NCBI GenBank assembly: GCA_003662305.1
Contig: QMXU01000009.1
Location: 1 to 15,347 of the forward strand
Reading direction: 5' to 3'
Origin: Candidatus Hecatellales archaeon
GTDB taxonomy: Archaea > Thermoproteota > Bathyarchaeia > Hecatellales > Hecatellaceae
DNA length: 15,347 nucleotides
Under the pieces are notes generated by a model. The model made no database searches. It was given only the letters and a program-made list of their open reading frames with translations, and had not been told where the DNA came from. Both the position numbers and the translations under genes were made by a program. This document shows, in pieces, positions 1-7,963 of the stretch. Numbering within the stretch: position 1 is the first letter of the stretch; each line of letters begins with the position of its first letter.

Positions 1-2577
1 GATATGCTCCACGTATTTTCCCACATCTATTTCTTCGAGGCTGGCTTGGAACAGCAGTTTCACCCCTGGCTCCCTTCTAACTTTCACAAATCTTATGACG
101 GAGCCTGCCCCGATTTTCTCGCGGGCTTCAGCTGGAAGCGCCTTAACAGCTTTAACATGCTGGGGCGTTGTTTTCTCGTAGTCTTCCACAGCCTTACCTA
201 GGACGATGGTGAAGGCTAGGTCTTCCAGCGGGTACCGTCGGCTTTTAAGCTTTTCATAGCATTCTTTGACTATGGCTTTAATTTTCTCTCTGGCCGTGGA
301 GAAGTCTTCCTCGGATTTAACGGTGCTCAGAATGCTTATGGCTTCGGCGAAGGCTTTCTTCAGGAATTCAGGCGTGTTCCGCTTTTTACCTGTTAAGCCT
401 TTGATGTCGATGTTTCCGTCCGGGTATACTCCTACATAGTTTTTCTTTCTGGTTGAGAAAACCGTGTACCGGTAGACTTTGTCCACATCAAGCTCCATTC
501 CAAGCTCTTTTTCCGACCATTCCATCAGCTCTTCTATCTGCTCTTTCGACGGGTTTCTGAGGAAAACAGAGTCTGTATCCCCGTATACTACTTCTATTCC
601 AAGCTGCTGGGCTTTCTCTATGGTTTTGGTTATGGCGTAGCGTCCTATGCTTGCCGTTGCCTCAGCTACGGGCGGACAGTAGAGAACAAAATGTTCAGCC
701 CCGAAAACTCCGTAGGCCGCGTTTAAAATGACTTTCAGGGTGCGCTGTACGATGTCGTACCATGCTCTAACCTCGGCTGGCAGGCTTTTGTCTTTGGCTT
801 TAACTTTATACCATTTCACTCTTAGATCTCGGAGGGAGCCTATTACAAGGCTTGTTATTCCCTGCTTCTTCCTGCATACCCAGTGGGGTGTCTCGGGAAT
901 CCGGTTCTCCCGGCATTCGGGATGCGGGCAGCGTACGCTTTCGTAGGAGAGGTTCCAGCGTTTGATTATGCTGGGGTACAGGCTTGCGAAGTCTAACACT
1001 ACAACGTTGAAGTTCACTCCTCTCCTCGGCTCTATGACCACGGCTCCACGATACTTTTTACCTTTAATTACAGGCTGGGTTGCAGTGTAGCCTTTAATCG
1101 ACAGGATTTCGCTTTGAGTTGGAATCAGAATGTTCCTTCGCCTGTGCTCATAGTACATCATGCTTTTAATCCAGCCTGAAATCCCCTGTCTTGAAACGTC
1201 TTCAATAGGCATTTTTGAAACCCTGGCTAAAGCTACTATGAGCTTGAGGGTTAAGCTGTCTCCTAAAGCGGCAAGCTGATAGGTTAACTCGGCATCTCGA
1301 AGGCAGTAAGCCGCCAGCTCCCTGTAAGACAGGTCTGAAACGTTCTTTTCTATGGGAAGCTTACCTACACCGAGGATGGCGGAGGCAACATCCTCCAGCG
1401 TGTTCTCACGGTATTTCTGGTCGAAGGCGTAAACCTGGATGGCCCTGTTAAAGAAAAACCTGTAGAGGTCTATGTGAACTCCAAAGGAGAGGAGGGCTGA
1501 GTCTCTGCCCATGTCCAGGGGGATAACCTCCCGAGGGAAGTTAAGCCTTTGAGCTCTATGCCAGATGTACCGCATGTCGAAGTCGTCCCCGTTAAAAGTT
1601 ACAATTATGGGGTAGGAGGCCAGAATCTCGAGGACGGCGCCAACCAGCGAGGCTTCATCGTCGAAATATTCGAGTTTCACGTTTTCAGGAAGCCTGGCGG
1701 AGCCTTCCTCCACGTTAGGCCTGCGTAGGAGCAGAACCCTCTTCAAACCTTCGCTGTCAACGACGGACACCGCTATAATGGGGTATAGAGCTTCTCTGGC
1801 GTTGGGAATCTTGTCGATGCTGGGTGCTTCCACCTCTATGTCTAAGGCTGCAAACTTGAAGTTGGGAACAGGACATTCCAGCAGTCTAACCCATTCCGCC
1901 GTGTAGCTGCGGAAGTCTTGGTCTTCGCCTTTAAGCGCCTCTTCAAGCCCTCTGGGAAGCTCAGCCTTTCCAGCCTTTAAGACTGGAAGTTTTTCGTCTT
2001 CCCTAAGCATGTAGGGCATTCCAACGTCGAACCCGTGGTCGTAAAGGTAGTTTTCATGGTATTTTATGTCGGCCTCCCAAACCTTGGCGTCGGGTTTCAC
2101 CTTTGGGATTATGTCTCGGAGGGAGCTGGATGGTCTTCCACCGATGGTTAGGGGGTCTCTGGCCAGTATCTTCGTAATTTTTATGGGGCTGTCTGTAAGC
2201 GGGTTATGCTTTTCAACTGTTTCCGCGCTTTCAAAGCCCTCGTGGTTTGCAACCTCCGGTATGGCCTTAAGCTCTTCAGGGGTTAGGCTGGTGAAGCAGT
2301 AGGGTTTATGGTCTGTGGTGTCATGCCATAAGAGTATTCTGTCCTCTGAAGGGTCGTAGAATTTAAGGACAGCACAGCGGAGGTCTCCGTCGTAGGTTGC
2401 CGACAGGAGGTAGGCTTCAGCGAACTTTCGGGCTGAGGAAGCCTTCTCGCTTACGATTTTTTTAAGCTTTTTAACCCAGGTTGAGCCTTTAACCTCTCCT
2501 TTTTCAGACGGTTCAGACCTGTCTTCCTCTCCCCCTAAAAACCTATCCAAGGAGTCTTGCTCAGACAAGTTTGCCAT
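1..2577 (-). CDS. polB: Archaeal family B DNA polymerase, 3' end of gene beyond window
   Basis: This is a replicative DNA polymerase with 3'-5' proofreading. The frame is open for 859 codons, with no stop, from an ATG at 2577 to the window edge, so the C-terminal thumb is cut off. Seen in order: Exo I DIE (D246), Exo II N-x4-D ending at D334, Exo III YCLRD (D428), motif A DFASLYPSI (D529), motif B beginning K615 (KVILNAAYG), and motif C YGDTDS (D667, D669). All catalytic acids are present. Motifs A, B and C are uninterrupted, so there is no intein at those sites. C550, C555 and C568 lie in a CPHPEC...HWVC segment after motif A, as I recall from other archaeal PolB proteins. Residues 7-14, QDSLDRFL, fit a PCNA-interacting (PIP) box, an inference. 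A TATA box just upstream suggests its own leaderless transcript, although agmatinase and deoxyhypusine synthase lie upstream on the same strand. Confidence 0.97.
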   Translation of the reverse strand, partial: MANLSEQDSLDRFLGGEEDRSEPSEKGEVKGSTWVKKLKKIVSEKASSARKFAEAYLLSATYDGDLRCAVLKFYDPSEDRILLWHDTTDHKPYCFTSLTPEELKAIPEVANHEGFESAETVEKHNPLTDSPIKITKILARDPLTIGGRPSSSLRDIIPKVKPDAKVWEADIKYHENYLYDHGFDVGMPYMLREDEKLPVLKAGKAELPRGLEEALKGEDQDFRSYTAEWVRLLECPVPNFKFAALDIEVEAPSIDKIPNAREALYPIIAVSVVDSEGLKRVLLLRRPNVEEGSARLPENVKLEYFDDEASLVGAVLEILASYPIIVTFNGDDFDMRYIWHRAQRLNFPREVIPLDMGRDSALLSFGVHIDLYRFFFNRAIQVYAFDQKYRENTLEDVASAILGVGKLPIEKNVSDLSYRELAAYCLRDAELTYQLAALGDSLTLKLIVALARVSKMPIEDVSRQGISGWIKSMMYYEHRRRNILIPTQSEILSIKGYTATQPVIKGKKYRGAVVIEPRRGVNFNVVVLDFASLYPSIIKRWNLSYESVRCPHPECRENRIPETPHWVCRKKQGITSLVIGSLRDLRVKWYKVKAKDKSLPAEVRAWYDIVQRTLKVILNAAYGVFGAEHFVLYCPPVAEATASIGRYAITKTIEKAQQLGIEVVYGDTDSVFLRNPSKEQIEELMEWSEKELGMELDVDKVYRYTVFSTRKKNYVGVYPDGNIDIKGLTGKKRNTPEFLKKAFAEAISILSTVKSEEDFSTAREKIKAIVKECYEKLKSRRYPLEDLAFTIVLGKAVEDYEKTTPQHVKAVKALPAEAREKIGAGSVIRFVKVRREPGVKLLFQASLEEIDVGKYVEHI

Positions 2578-2597
2578 GTGAAATATCCCGGCAAGCC

Positions 2598-2604
2598 TAT
2601 ATAT
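2598..2604 (-). promoter_or_regulatory. TATA box for polB
   Basis: ATATATA on the minus strand is centred about 24 nt upstream of the polB ATG and just past the agmatinase stop codon. At the usual archaeal TATA-to-start distance, transcription would begin at or next to the ATG, giving a leaderless mRNA. Confidence 0.55.
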
Positions 2605-2612
2605 CTGCTTCC

Positions 2613-3500
2613 CTACCTCCGGCATCCAGCAGCCTCGACGAGGCATAAAACTTCGAACACTATTTTAGCTCCGAGGACGGCGGTAACCCCGTTGTCGTAG
2701 GCTGGTGAAAACTCTACGAGGTCTAAGCCTACGACCTCCGGAATCCTCGAGGCTAAAACCTCTAAGAGGTTTAGGGTGAAGGTGGGGTTTAAGCCTTCAG
2801 GTTCAGGGTTTGAGGCTGCCGGAGCGTAGGCTGGGTCTAAAACGTCCATGTCGAAGCTTATGTAGAGGCTTGAAGCCTTCTTGAAGTGTTCTTCTATCCT
2901 TCTGACAGTCCAGTCGAAGCCGTGCTTTAAAATCTGCGGGGAGGTAATATAGCGGATTCCCTTTTTCCGTGCGTATTCAAGCTCTTCCATCGCGATGGCT
3001 CTGACGCCTACCATTAGGAGGCGGCTGGGATCGATTTCCTCGGTAAGCCTTCGAAGGTGGGTTGTATGGGAGAAGCTTCTGCCCTCGTATACGTCTCTCA
3101 TGTCTAGGTGGGCGTCGAAAACCAGTAGCATAACGTTTTCAGGCAGAGCCTTAACCGTTGAATAGGTGAGAGTGTGCTCGCCTCCTAGGACCACCGCAAA
3201 CTTCCCCGCGTTGAAAACCTCTTTGAAGGCTGCTGTAAGCTGCTGGAAGGGGTCCTCCAGCGTTGAGACTTCTAGGTCGCCTAGGTCTCTGATTTTAAGG
3301 TTTTCCAGGAAAAGCCCTGTTCTCGGACTGTAGGTTTCGATGTTTAGGGAGGCCTCCCTTAAGGCGTTAGGGGCGTTCCTCGAGCCAAACCTGTAGGTGC
3401 TTGTTAAATCGTAGGGGAAGCCTAAAACCACGTAGTCGGCTTCCTCATAGCCTACCTGAACTCCTGCGAAAGGGTTTACCGGAGATATAAACTTTGACAT
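2613..3500 (-). CDS. speB: Agmatinase / arginase-family ureohydrolase
   Basis: This 295-residue ureohydrolase most likely converts agmatine to putrescine plus urea in the cytoplasm. The binuclear manganese ligands are all visible: H109 in GGEH, D129/H131/D133 in FDAHLD, and D217/D219 in SFDMDVLDP. The length is normal for archaeal SpeB. The substrate-loop segment reads APAASNPEPEGL where many agmatinases have APGTGTPEPGG, so glycines are replaced by alanine and serine-type residues. The ATG start (3498-3500) follows the deoxyhypusine synthase stop by 16 nt, so the two are probably co-transcribed. That pairing favours agmatinase over arginase or formimidoylglutamase, because putrescine feeds spermidine, the substrate of deoxyhypusine synthase. 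Substrate choice within the family is inferred from context. Confidence 0.87.
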   Translation of the reverse strand: MSKFISPVNPFAGVQVGYEEADYVVLGFPYDLTSTYRFGSRNAPNALREASLNIETYSPRTGLFLENLKIRDLGDLEVSTLEDPFQQLTAAFKEVFNAGKFAVVLGGEHTLTYSTVKALPENVMLLVFDAHLDMRDVYEGRSFSHTTHLRRLTEEIDPSRLLMVGVRAIAMEELEYARKKGIRYITSPQILKHGFDWTVRRIEEHFKKASSLYISFDMDVLDPAYAPAASNPEPEGLNPTFTLNLLEVLASRIPEVVGLDLVEFSPAYDNGVTAVLGAKIVFEVLCLVEAAGCRR

Positions 3501-3516
3501 CGGCTAGGTCCCCAAC

Positions 3517-4485
3517 TCAGCTTTCACCTATCCTCTCCATTACGGCTGCAACCAGAATTGGAAGGCAGATGGTGGTGTCAGATATGACTTGAACTTTGCA
3601 GGCTTCCTCTCCAACCTTCCCCCATGATACAGCTTCCTCGAGGGTTGCACCTGAAAGCCCTCCAGGCTCAGGCCTGTCCATGGTTATCTGGATGACATAA
3701 TTGTAAGGCTTCTTAAATTCGAAGGCCACTTGGAAAATGTAGTTTTTAGGGACTCCTCCTCCAAGTATTATGGCTCCGGTTTTCCCAGCATCTTTGACGG
3801 CTGAAAAGAACTGGTCTAACTCTTTAACCACGTCGATTGTTGGAGGCGTCCTATTATATTTGGCGGCTGCCTCCCAGAGCAATAATCCTATACATGAATC
3901 TTGGATTGCTGGGACGAAGATGGGAACCTTATGTTCGAAGGCGCTTCTGACAATAGAGTTTTCATCGCTTATCCTGCTTCCAATCTCCCTCATGAGGTCG
4001 GCTGAGGAGAGGCTTTCCCGGGTTTCCCTTGCGATTTCGTCGAGTATGCTCAGCATGGGATTGTCGAAGTGCCCTTTAAAGTATTCCTCCGGGACGAAAA
4101 CGTCGAATATCCTGTCTATCTGCCACTTGTAGAGCTGCCGGTCGTCAGCGACGCCGGCTCCCTTATAGTGGGCTCCTCCGAAGGCTTCCAGCAGGTCGTG
4201 AACCATGTTGGCTCCGGTGCTAACTATTATGTGAACCATTTTTCTCCTAATCATTTCAACGATGATTTTCTTCATTCCAGCTGGAACCATAGCTCCCGCG
4301 AAGCCGAGAAGTATTAGGGCGCCATCCTTAATCATCCGCTCGTAGATTTCCACAGCTCTAGCAAGCCTTCCAGCACCAAACCCGGTGTCCTCCATTTCAC
4401 GTATAAGCTCCCCCACGGTCATCCCAGGCTTCAAGCTCACAGGCCGAACAGGCCTCTTACAAACCTCCGAAGCCAAGAAAATCAC
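3517..4485 (-). CDS. dys: Deoxyhypusine synthase
   Basis: This enzyme transfers the aminobutyl group of spermidine to a lysine of aIF5A, the first step of hypusine formation, with NAD as cofactor. The 322 residues carry family hallmarks: STGANMVHD at 89-97, the ILGGGVPKN segment at 240-248, MDRPEPGGLSGA near 269-280, and SWGK with the catalytic lysine K290, followed by the conserved DTTICLPIL stretch. The start is a GTG (4483-4485); the next methionine, M22, would cut into the conserved KPGMTV region. A weak TATA-like stretch (4496-4508) lies upstream, in a short region shared with the divergent membrane-protein gene. Agmatinase follows by 16 nt on the same strand. The aIF5A gene itself is not in the window. 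Confidence 0.95.
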   Translation of the reverse strand: MIFLASEVCKRPVRPVSLKPGMTVGELIREMEDTGFGAGRLARAVEIYERMIKDGALILLGFAGAMVPAGMKKIIVEMIRRKMVHIIVSTGANMVHDLLEAFGGAHYKGAGVADDRQLYKWQIDRIFDVFVPEEYFKGHFDNPMLSILDEIARETRESLSSADLMREIGSRISDENSIVRSAFEHKVPIFVPAIQDSCIGLLLWEAAAKYNRTPPTIDVVKELDQFFSAVKDAGKTGAIILGGGVPKNYIFQVAFEFKKPYNYVIQITMDRPEPGGLSGATLEEAVSWGKVGEEACKVQVISDTTICLPILVAAVMERIGES

Positions 4486-4583
4486 ACCTCGAAAATGCTA
4501 ATATGCCTCCATTCATGTTTAGAAGCGTGAAATAAAAATAAAACGCTTATCTTCCTCCATGTTTTAATATACTGAAGAGAACC
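4486..4583. promoter_or_regulatory. Divergent AT-rich promoter region
   Basis: These 98 bp separate the deoxyhypusine synthase and membrane-protein genes. They hold A/T-rich blocks suited to TATA elements: AATAAAAATAAAA at 4531-4543 and TTTAATATA at 4563-4571 reading plus, and a CATATTAG-type element near 4500 reading minus. Which of these is used cannot be told from sequence. Confidence 0.4.
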
Positions 4584-6488
4584 ATGGAAAAACACAGGCT
4601 AAGCCTGATGCTTACCGAGAAGTTCAGCCTGAAAATCCCCGCTGTCATGTCAGCCGCGTTCTTGGTTAACCTGATTACAGCTGTTTACGCTGCTCAACTT
4701 CTCTCCACCGGCTACCCGCTGGGCATGGATTCCTTCTCCCACCTGCCGAAGCTTCTCTACGTGGTGGAGAACGGGTGGACTTCCTGGTTTTTCGACTGGT
4801 ATGCTGGCATGCCTTTCTTCCTTTTCTATCCTCCCCTAGCCTACATGATAGCCTACCTGCCAACTCTTCTAGGATTGAACCCTATGCTGTCCTATAAGCT
4901 CACCGAGGTCCTGTTCATTCTTATAACTCCAGCCGTCCTCTACCTGTTCTGTGGGAGGCTTAAGCTTTCAAGGGAGCAGTCTGCCTTCGCTGTCCTCATC
5001 TTCTCGCTTATCCCCTTTGTCCCGTTGAACTCGATAGTTTTCGGAAGGTTCACAAACATTGTAGCCTTACCCTTCTACCTTGCAGCTTTAATCTTCTTTT
5101 TCGAGGCGATTGAAAGGCTTTCCAAGCGGAGCATGCTGCTGGCGGGAGGCTTCTTCGCTTTAACCCTTCTAACCCACCACCTTTCAGCCTACATTCTCGT
5201 GATTACGGTGGCAATTCTGCTTTTGAACGTGCTGGTGGGGAAGGAAGGCTTCAAGGTGAAGTTTAAGAAGGTTTTCTCGCTGGGAAGCCCCGTGGTTTTA
5301 GGGTTTATCTTATCAAGCTTCTGGCTTCTACCCTTCCTCCTATACTTGAGATACTGGCATCAGATTTCCTTCAACCCTTCAAGCCTATACTATATTCCAG
5401 TGGCATCCGTGATTTTCGTTTTAACCGTTCTGGGCGTTTCACTGCTTTCAGGCAGACTTTCAAAGCTAAACGATTTCCATAGCAGAGTAATGCTCACCTG
5501 GACTTTCCTATTCTTCATCTACGGAGCCTACTTCATCCCTGGAAGCCTTCTGCTGCCCGCTGGAGGCGAAATAGACCTACTGCGATTCCAGTTTTACGCT
5601 TCAATCCCGCTGTCGATAGTGCTTGTAACCAGGGAGAAATATGATTTCAAAGGCGTTTCAAGGAGGGTTTTCGGGAAGGAAACCTTAAGCACACCCTTCT
5701 TGATAGTTCTGCTTCTCACGGTTAACGTGGTTGCCGGGGCAGGCATTCTTGCTTCAACCCCGGAGGTTATAGCCAAAGAAGTGGATGTAGGACGTATCCC
5801 CCCTGAGATACAAAGCTATCTGGCTTCCAAGCAGGATTTCGGCAGGGTTCTAGCTGTGGACTGCCCCTTCTGGGTTTACCTTCTCCCCTACTATACTGGG
5901 AAGAGGCTTATAGACGGCTGGTATCCTCAGGGAAGCATCTTGGTTATGCTTAAAAAGGTTGAAAAAGTCTGCACGTTAAATTCCTGCAAGGATGACAAGC
6001 TTATAAGGCATTTCATAGAGAGAGCTGGAGACTACGGGGTGAAATGGGTTCTGATTGGAAGCCATGGACGCCACTACCTTCTCGAAAACTCCAGTTTCAA
6101 GCCTGTTCTGGAGGCTGAAGGCATAACCCTCTACGAGAACACGGAGCAGGTAACCTACGTGGACGCCAGCCCACCCGTCGAGGTTTCCTGGAGTTGGAGT
6201 AAAGACGAAATAAAGCTCAGCCTGGAAACTTCAGCTGAGCAAACAACCATAATCGTTAAGGAAGCATACTTCCCAGCCTGGAAAGCCTACGATAAAGGCT
6301 CAATCATACCGCTCGAGCAAAGCGAACTAGGCTTCATGAAGCTGAAGGTTGAAGGGAAAGGCAAACATGAGATACGGCTGGTTTTCGAAGACTACGACAA
6401 GAAAATCTCTGAGGAAATAAAGGCAACTATGGAGAAGGAGCTGGAGAAAATTCGGTGGATAAGCCAGCTGGAGCCCTTCGCCCGGTAA
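4584..6488 (+). CDS. Multi-pass membrane protein, PTPS-related / YfhO-like (possible GT-C glycosyltransferase)
   Basis: This 634-residue integral membrane protein has about eleven hydrophobic segments between residues 20 and 392, then a mostly soluble C-terminal domain (about 395-634) expected outside the cytoplasm. The first loop has GMDSFSH (D49, H53), followed by GW...YAGMPFFLFYPP. This resembles what Pfam calls the 6-pyruvoyl-tetrahydropterin synthase-related membrane domain, and an acidic residue in the first outer loop is typical of GT-C glycosyltransferases. The tail contains AYFPAWKAY and ends in a beta-rich segment like that of YfhO-type proteins. A role in lipid-linked sugar transfer or surface glycan assembly is inference. 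The ATG start has no strong ribosome binding site; M9 is an alternative. The gene converges on rps19 with only 6 bp between stop codons. Confidence 0.75.
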   Translation: MEKHRLSLMLTEKFSLKIPAVMSAAFLVNLITAVYAAQLLSTGYPLGMDSFSHLPKLLYVVENGWTSWFFDWYAGMPFFLFYPPLAYMIAYLPTLLGLNPMLSYKLTEVLFILITPAVLYLFCGRLKLSREQSAFAVLIFSLIPFVPLNSIVFGRFTNIVALPFYLAALIFFFEAIERLSKRSMLLAGGFFALTLLTHHLSAYILVITVAILLLNVLVGKEGFKVKFKKVFSLGSPVVLGFILSSFWLLPFLLYLRYWHQISFNPSSLYYIPVASVIFVLTVLGVSLLSGRLSKLNDFHSRVMLTWTFLFFIYGAYFIPGSLLLPAGGEIDLLRFQFYASIPLSIVLVTREKYDFKGVSRRVFGKETLSTPFLIVLLLTVNVVAGAGILASTPEVIAKEVDVGRIPPEIQSYLASKQDFGRVLAVDCPFWVYLLPYYTGKRLIDGWYPQGSILVMLKKVEKVCTLNSCKDDKLIRHFIERAGDYGVKWVLIGSHGRHYLLENSSFKPVLEAEGITLYENTEQVTYVDASPPVEVSWSWSKDEIKLSLETSAEQTTIIVKEAYFPAWKAYDKGSIIPLEQSELGFMKLKVEGKGKHEIRLVFEDYDKKISEEIKATMEKELEKIRWISQLEPFAR

Positions 6489-6494
6489 GCCTGC

Positions 6495-6896
6495 TTATTT
6501 TAGCGGCACATACATGGAGCTTCTGCTCGCGCCTATTCCCGGCGCTCCATGCATAACCCGCTTGCAGGTTATGGCGAACTCGCCTAGGCGGCGTCCAACC
6601 ATTTCCGGTGCAACCTTCACGGGGATAAACTCTTTACCGTTGTGAACTCCAAGCGTTACACCTACCATTTCAGGCAGGATAACCATGTCCCGGCAGTGAG
6701 TTCTAATTATAACCTTCTCAGCGAGGCCTGACCTTTTAACTTCTCTAATCCTTTCAAGAAGCTTCCTATGCTCTGGAGGCAGACCTCTTAGAAGCTTCCT
6801 CCTCGCCTTCGATGGAAGCAGCTTGACAAATTCGTCCATGGGCATTTTCTCCAGTTCCGTGAAGGGTATACCACGGTAGGTGAACACTTTAGGCAT
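6495..6896 (-). CDS. rps19: Small ribosomal subunit protein uS19
   Basis: The 133-residue archaeal uS19 binds 16S rRNA in the head of the 30S subunit. The recognisable core runs IRTHCRDMVILPEMVG, then GVHNGKEF, then the conserved C-terminal GEFAITCKRVMHGAPGIG, and the length is usual for archaea. The ATG start is 44 nt after the L2 stop. It is the last gene of the minus-strand ribosomal block here: uL22 and uS3, which normally follow it, are absent, and the next gene is a convergent membrane protein 6 bp away. Confidence 0.97.
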   Translation of the reverse strand: MPKVFTYRGIPFTELEKMPMDEFVKLLPSKARRKLLRGLPPEHRKLLERIREVKRSGLAEKVIIRTHCRDMVILPEMVGVTLGVHNGKEFIPVKVAPEMVGRRLGEFAITCKRVMHGAPGIGASRSSMYVPLK

Positions 6897-6940
6897 GCTA
6901 CACCGCCAACCGCGTAAAAGGCTTACGCCAGATTTAAGCT

Positions 6941-7678
6941 TTACCTTCCACCCCTAGACCTTTTAGACCTGCCGCTCTGCTTCGCTGCGATAAGCCCAAC
7001 CTTCCTGCCTGGTGGGGCACGTCTTGAGATGGTTCCAGGCTTCCCGAGATGCCTGTGCCTGCCTCCTCCATGGGGGTGGACGGCTGCGATCATGGCGACT
7101 CCACGGGTTACCGGCCACTTCCTCCCTTTAGCCCTCATCAAATGGTATTTTTCACCAGCTTTCATGAAGGGTTTCTCCGTTCTTCCAAAGCCTGCTACGA
7201 TTCCCACGGTAGCCAGGGCTTCACTGTTCACCAGCGTGGTTTTACCCGAGGAAAGCCTTAGAATGACGCCTGCAGGGGTTTTAGCTACCACCGTCGCATA
7301 GGAGCCTGAAGCCCTAGCGAATTTTCCACCGTCACCAGGGTTCTTCTCCACGTTGCAAACGGTGAAGCCTTCGGGTAGAACTGAAACTGGAACTATGTTC
7401 CCAAGCTTAAGGGAGGCTTCAGGGCCTATCTCTATTTCCTGTCCTACGTGGATGCCTTCAACTGTAACCGTGTAGAAGGCAAGCCCTCCGTTGCACTCTA
7501 TTAATGCTAGGGGTGTGCCTCTTCCAGGGTCGTGGATTAATGCTCTGACCACTCCCTTCAGCTTACCTTTCAGGACTTCGGGGGGAGGATACTTTGCCGG
7601 GCTAACTCTTTTATGGGTTGGAGCTTTAAAGGTTGGAGTTCCTCTTCCCCTCCGCTGGGCTCTTATACGTTTACCCAT
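6941..7678 (-). CDS. rpl2: Large ribosomal subunit protein uL2
   Basis: The 245-residue archaeal uL2 is needed for subunit joining and shapes the peptidyl transferase region. The N-terminus MGKRIRAQRRGRGTPTF is archaeal in type. The highly conserved HPHGGGRHRH (from H201) includes the histidine region implicated in 50S function, followed by GKPGTISRRAPPGRKVG and a basic tail. The ATG lies 15 nt after the L23 stop, with GAGG just upstream as a ribosome binding site. It is part of the L3-L4-L23-L2-S19 operon. Confidence 0.98.
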   Translation of the reverse strand: MGKRIRAQRRGRGTPTFKAPTHKRVSPAKYPPPEVLKGKLKGVVRALIHDPGRGTPLALIECNGGLAFYTVTVEGIHVGQEIEIGPEASLKLGNIVPVSVLPEGFTVCNVEKNPGDGGKFARASGSYATVVAKTPAGVILRLSSGKTTLVNSEALATVGIVAGFGRTEKPFMKAGEKYHLMRAKGRKWPVTRGVAMIAAVHPHGGGRHRHLGKPGTISRRAPPGRKVGLIAAKQSGRSKRSRGGR

Positions 7679-7693
7679 TCCACATCAGCCTCC

Positions 7694-7963
7694 TCAGAGT
7701 ATTCCAAGCCTTATAGCTATGTCTGAAGCTCTGTATTCGGATTTAAGCTTGACAACAGCCTTCTTTTCTCCTTTAGGCGTGATAACCATGTTAACCTTCT
7801 CCACTTTAACCTTGTATATCTCTTCGAAGGCTCTTTCAACGTCGTGTTTTGACGCCCTTTTATCCACGATGAAGGTAAGCTTGTTCTCCTTTTCAATAAC
7901 GCTTACAGTCTTCTCGGTGATAAGAGGATGCTTAAGTATTTCTTGGGGGCTAAGCTTCACCAT
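7694..7963 (-). CDS. rpl23: Large ribosomal subunit protein uL23
   Basis: The 89-residue uL23 lines the polypeptide exit and is a docking site for SRP and chaperones. It has the family start HPLITEKTVSVIEKENKLTF, the middle DVERAFEEIYKVKVEKVN, and the end DIAIRLGIL. Its ATG overlaps the last 14 nt of the L4 gene. A strong GGAGGAGAGG sequence sits just upstream inside L4, so translation is probably coupled. Confidence 0.97.
   Translation of the reverse strand: MVKLSPQEILKHPLITEKTVSVIEKENKLTFIVDKRASKHDVERAFEEIYKVKVEKVNMVITPKGEKKAVVKLKSEYRASDIAIRLGIL

Noticed and set aside
1..2577. A possible intein or split in polB
   Set aside because: Motifs A, B and C are contiguous, with no extra domain, and the frame is open throughout.
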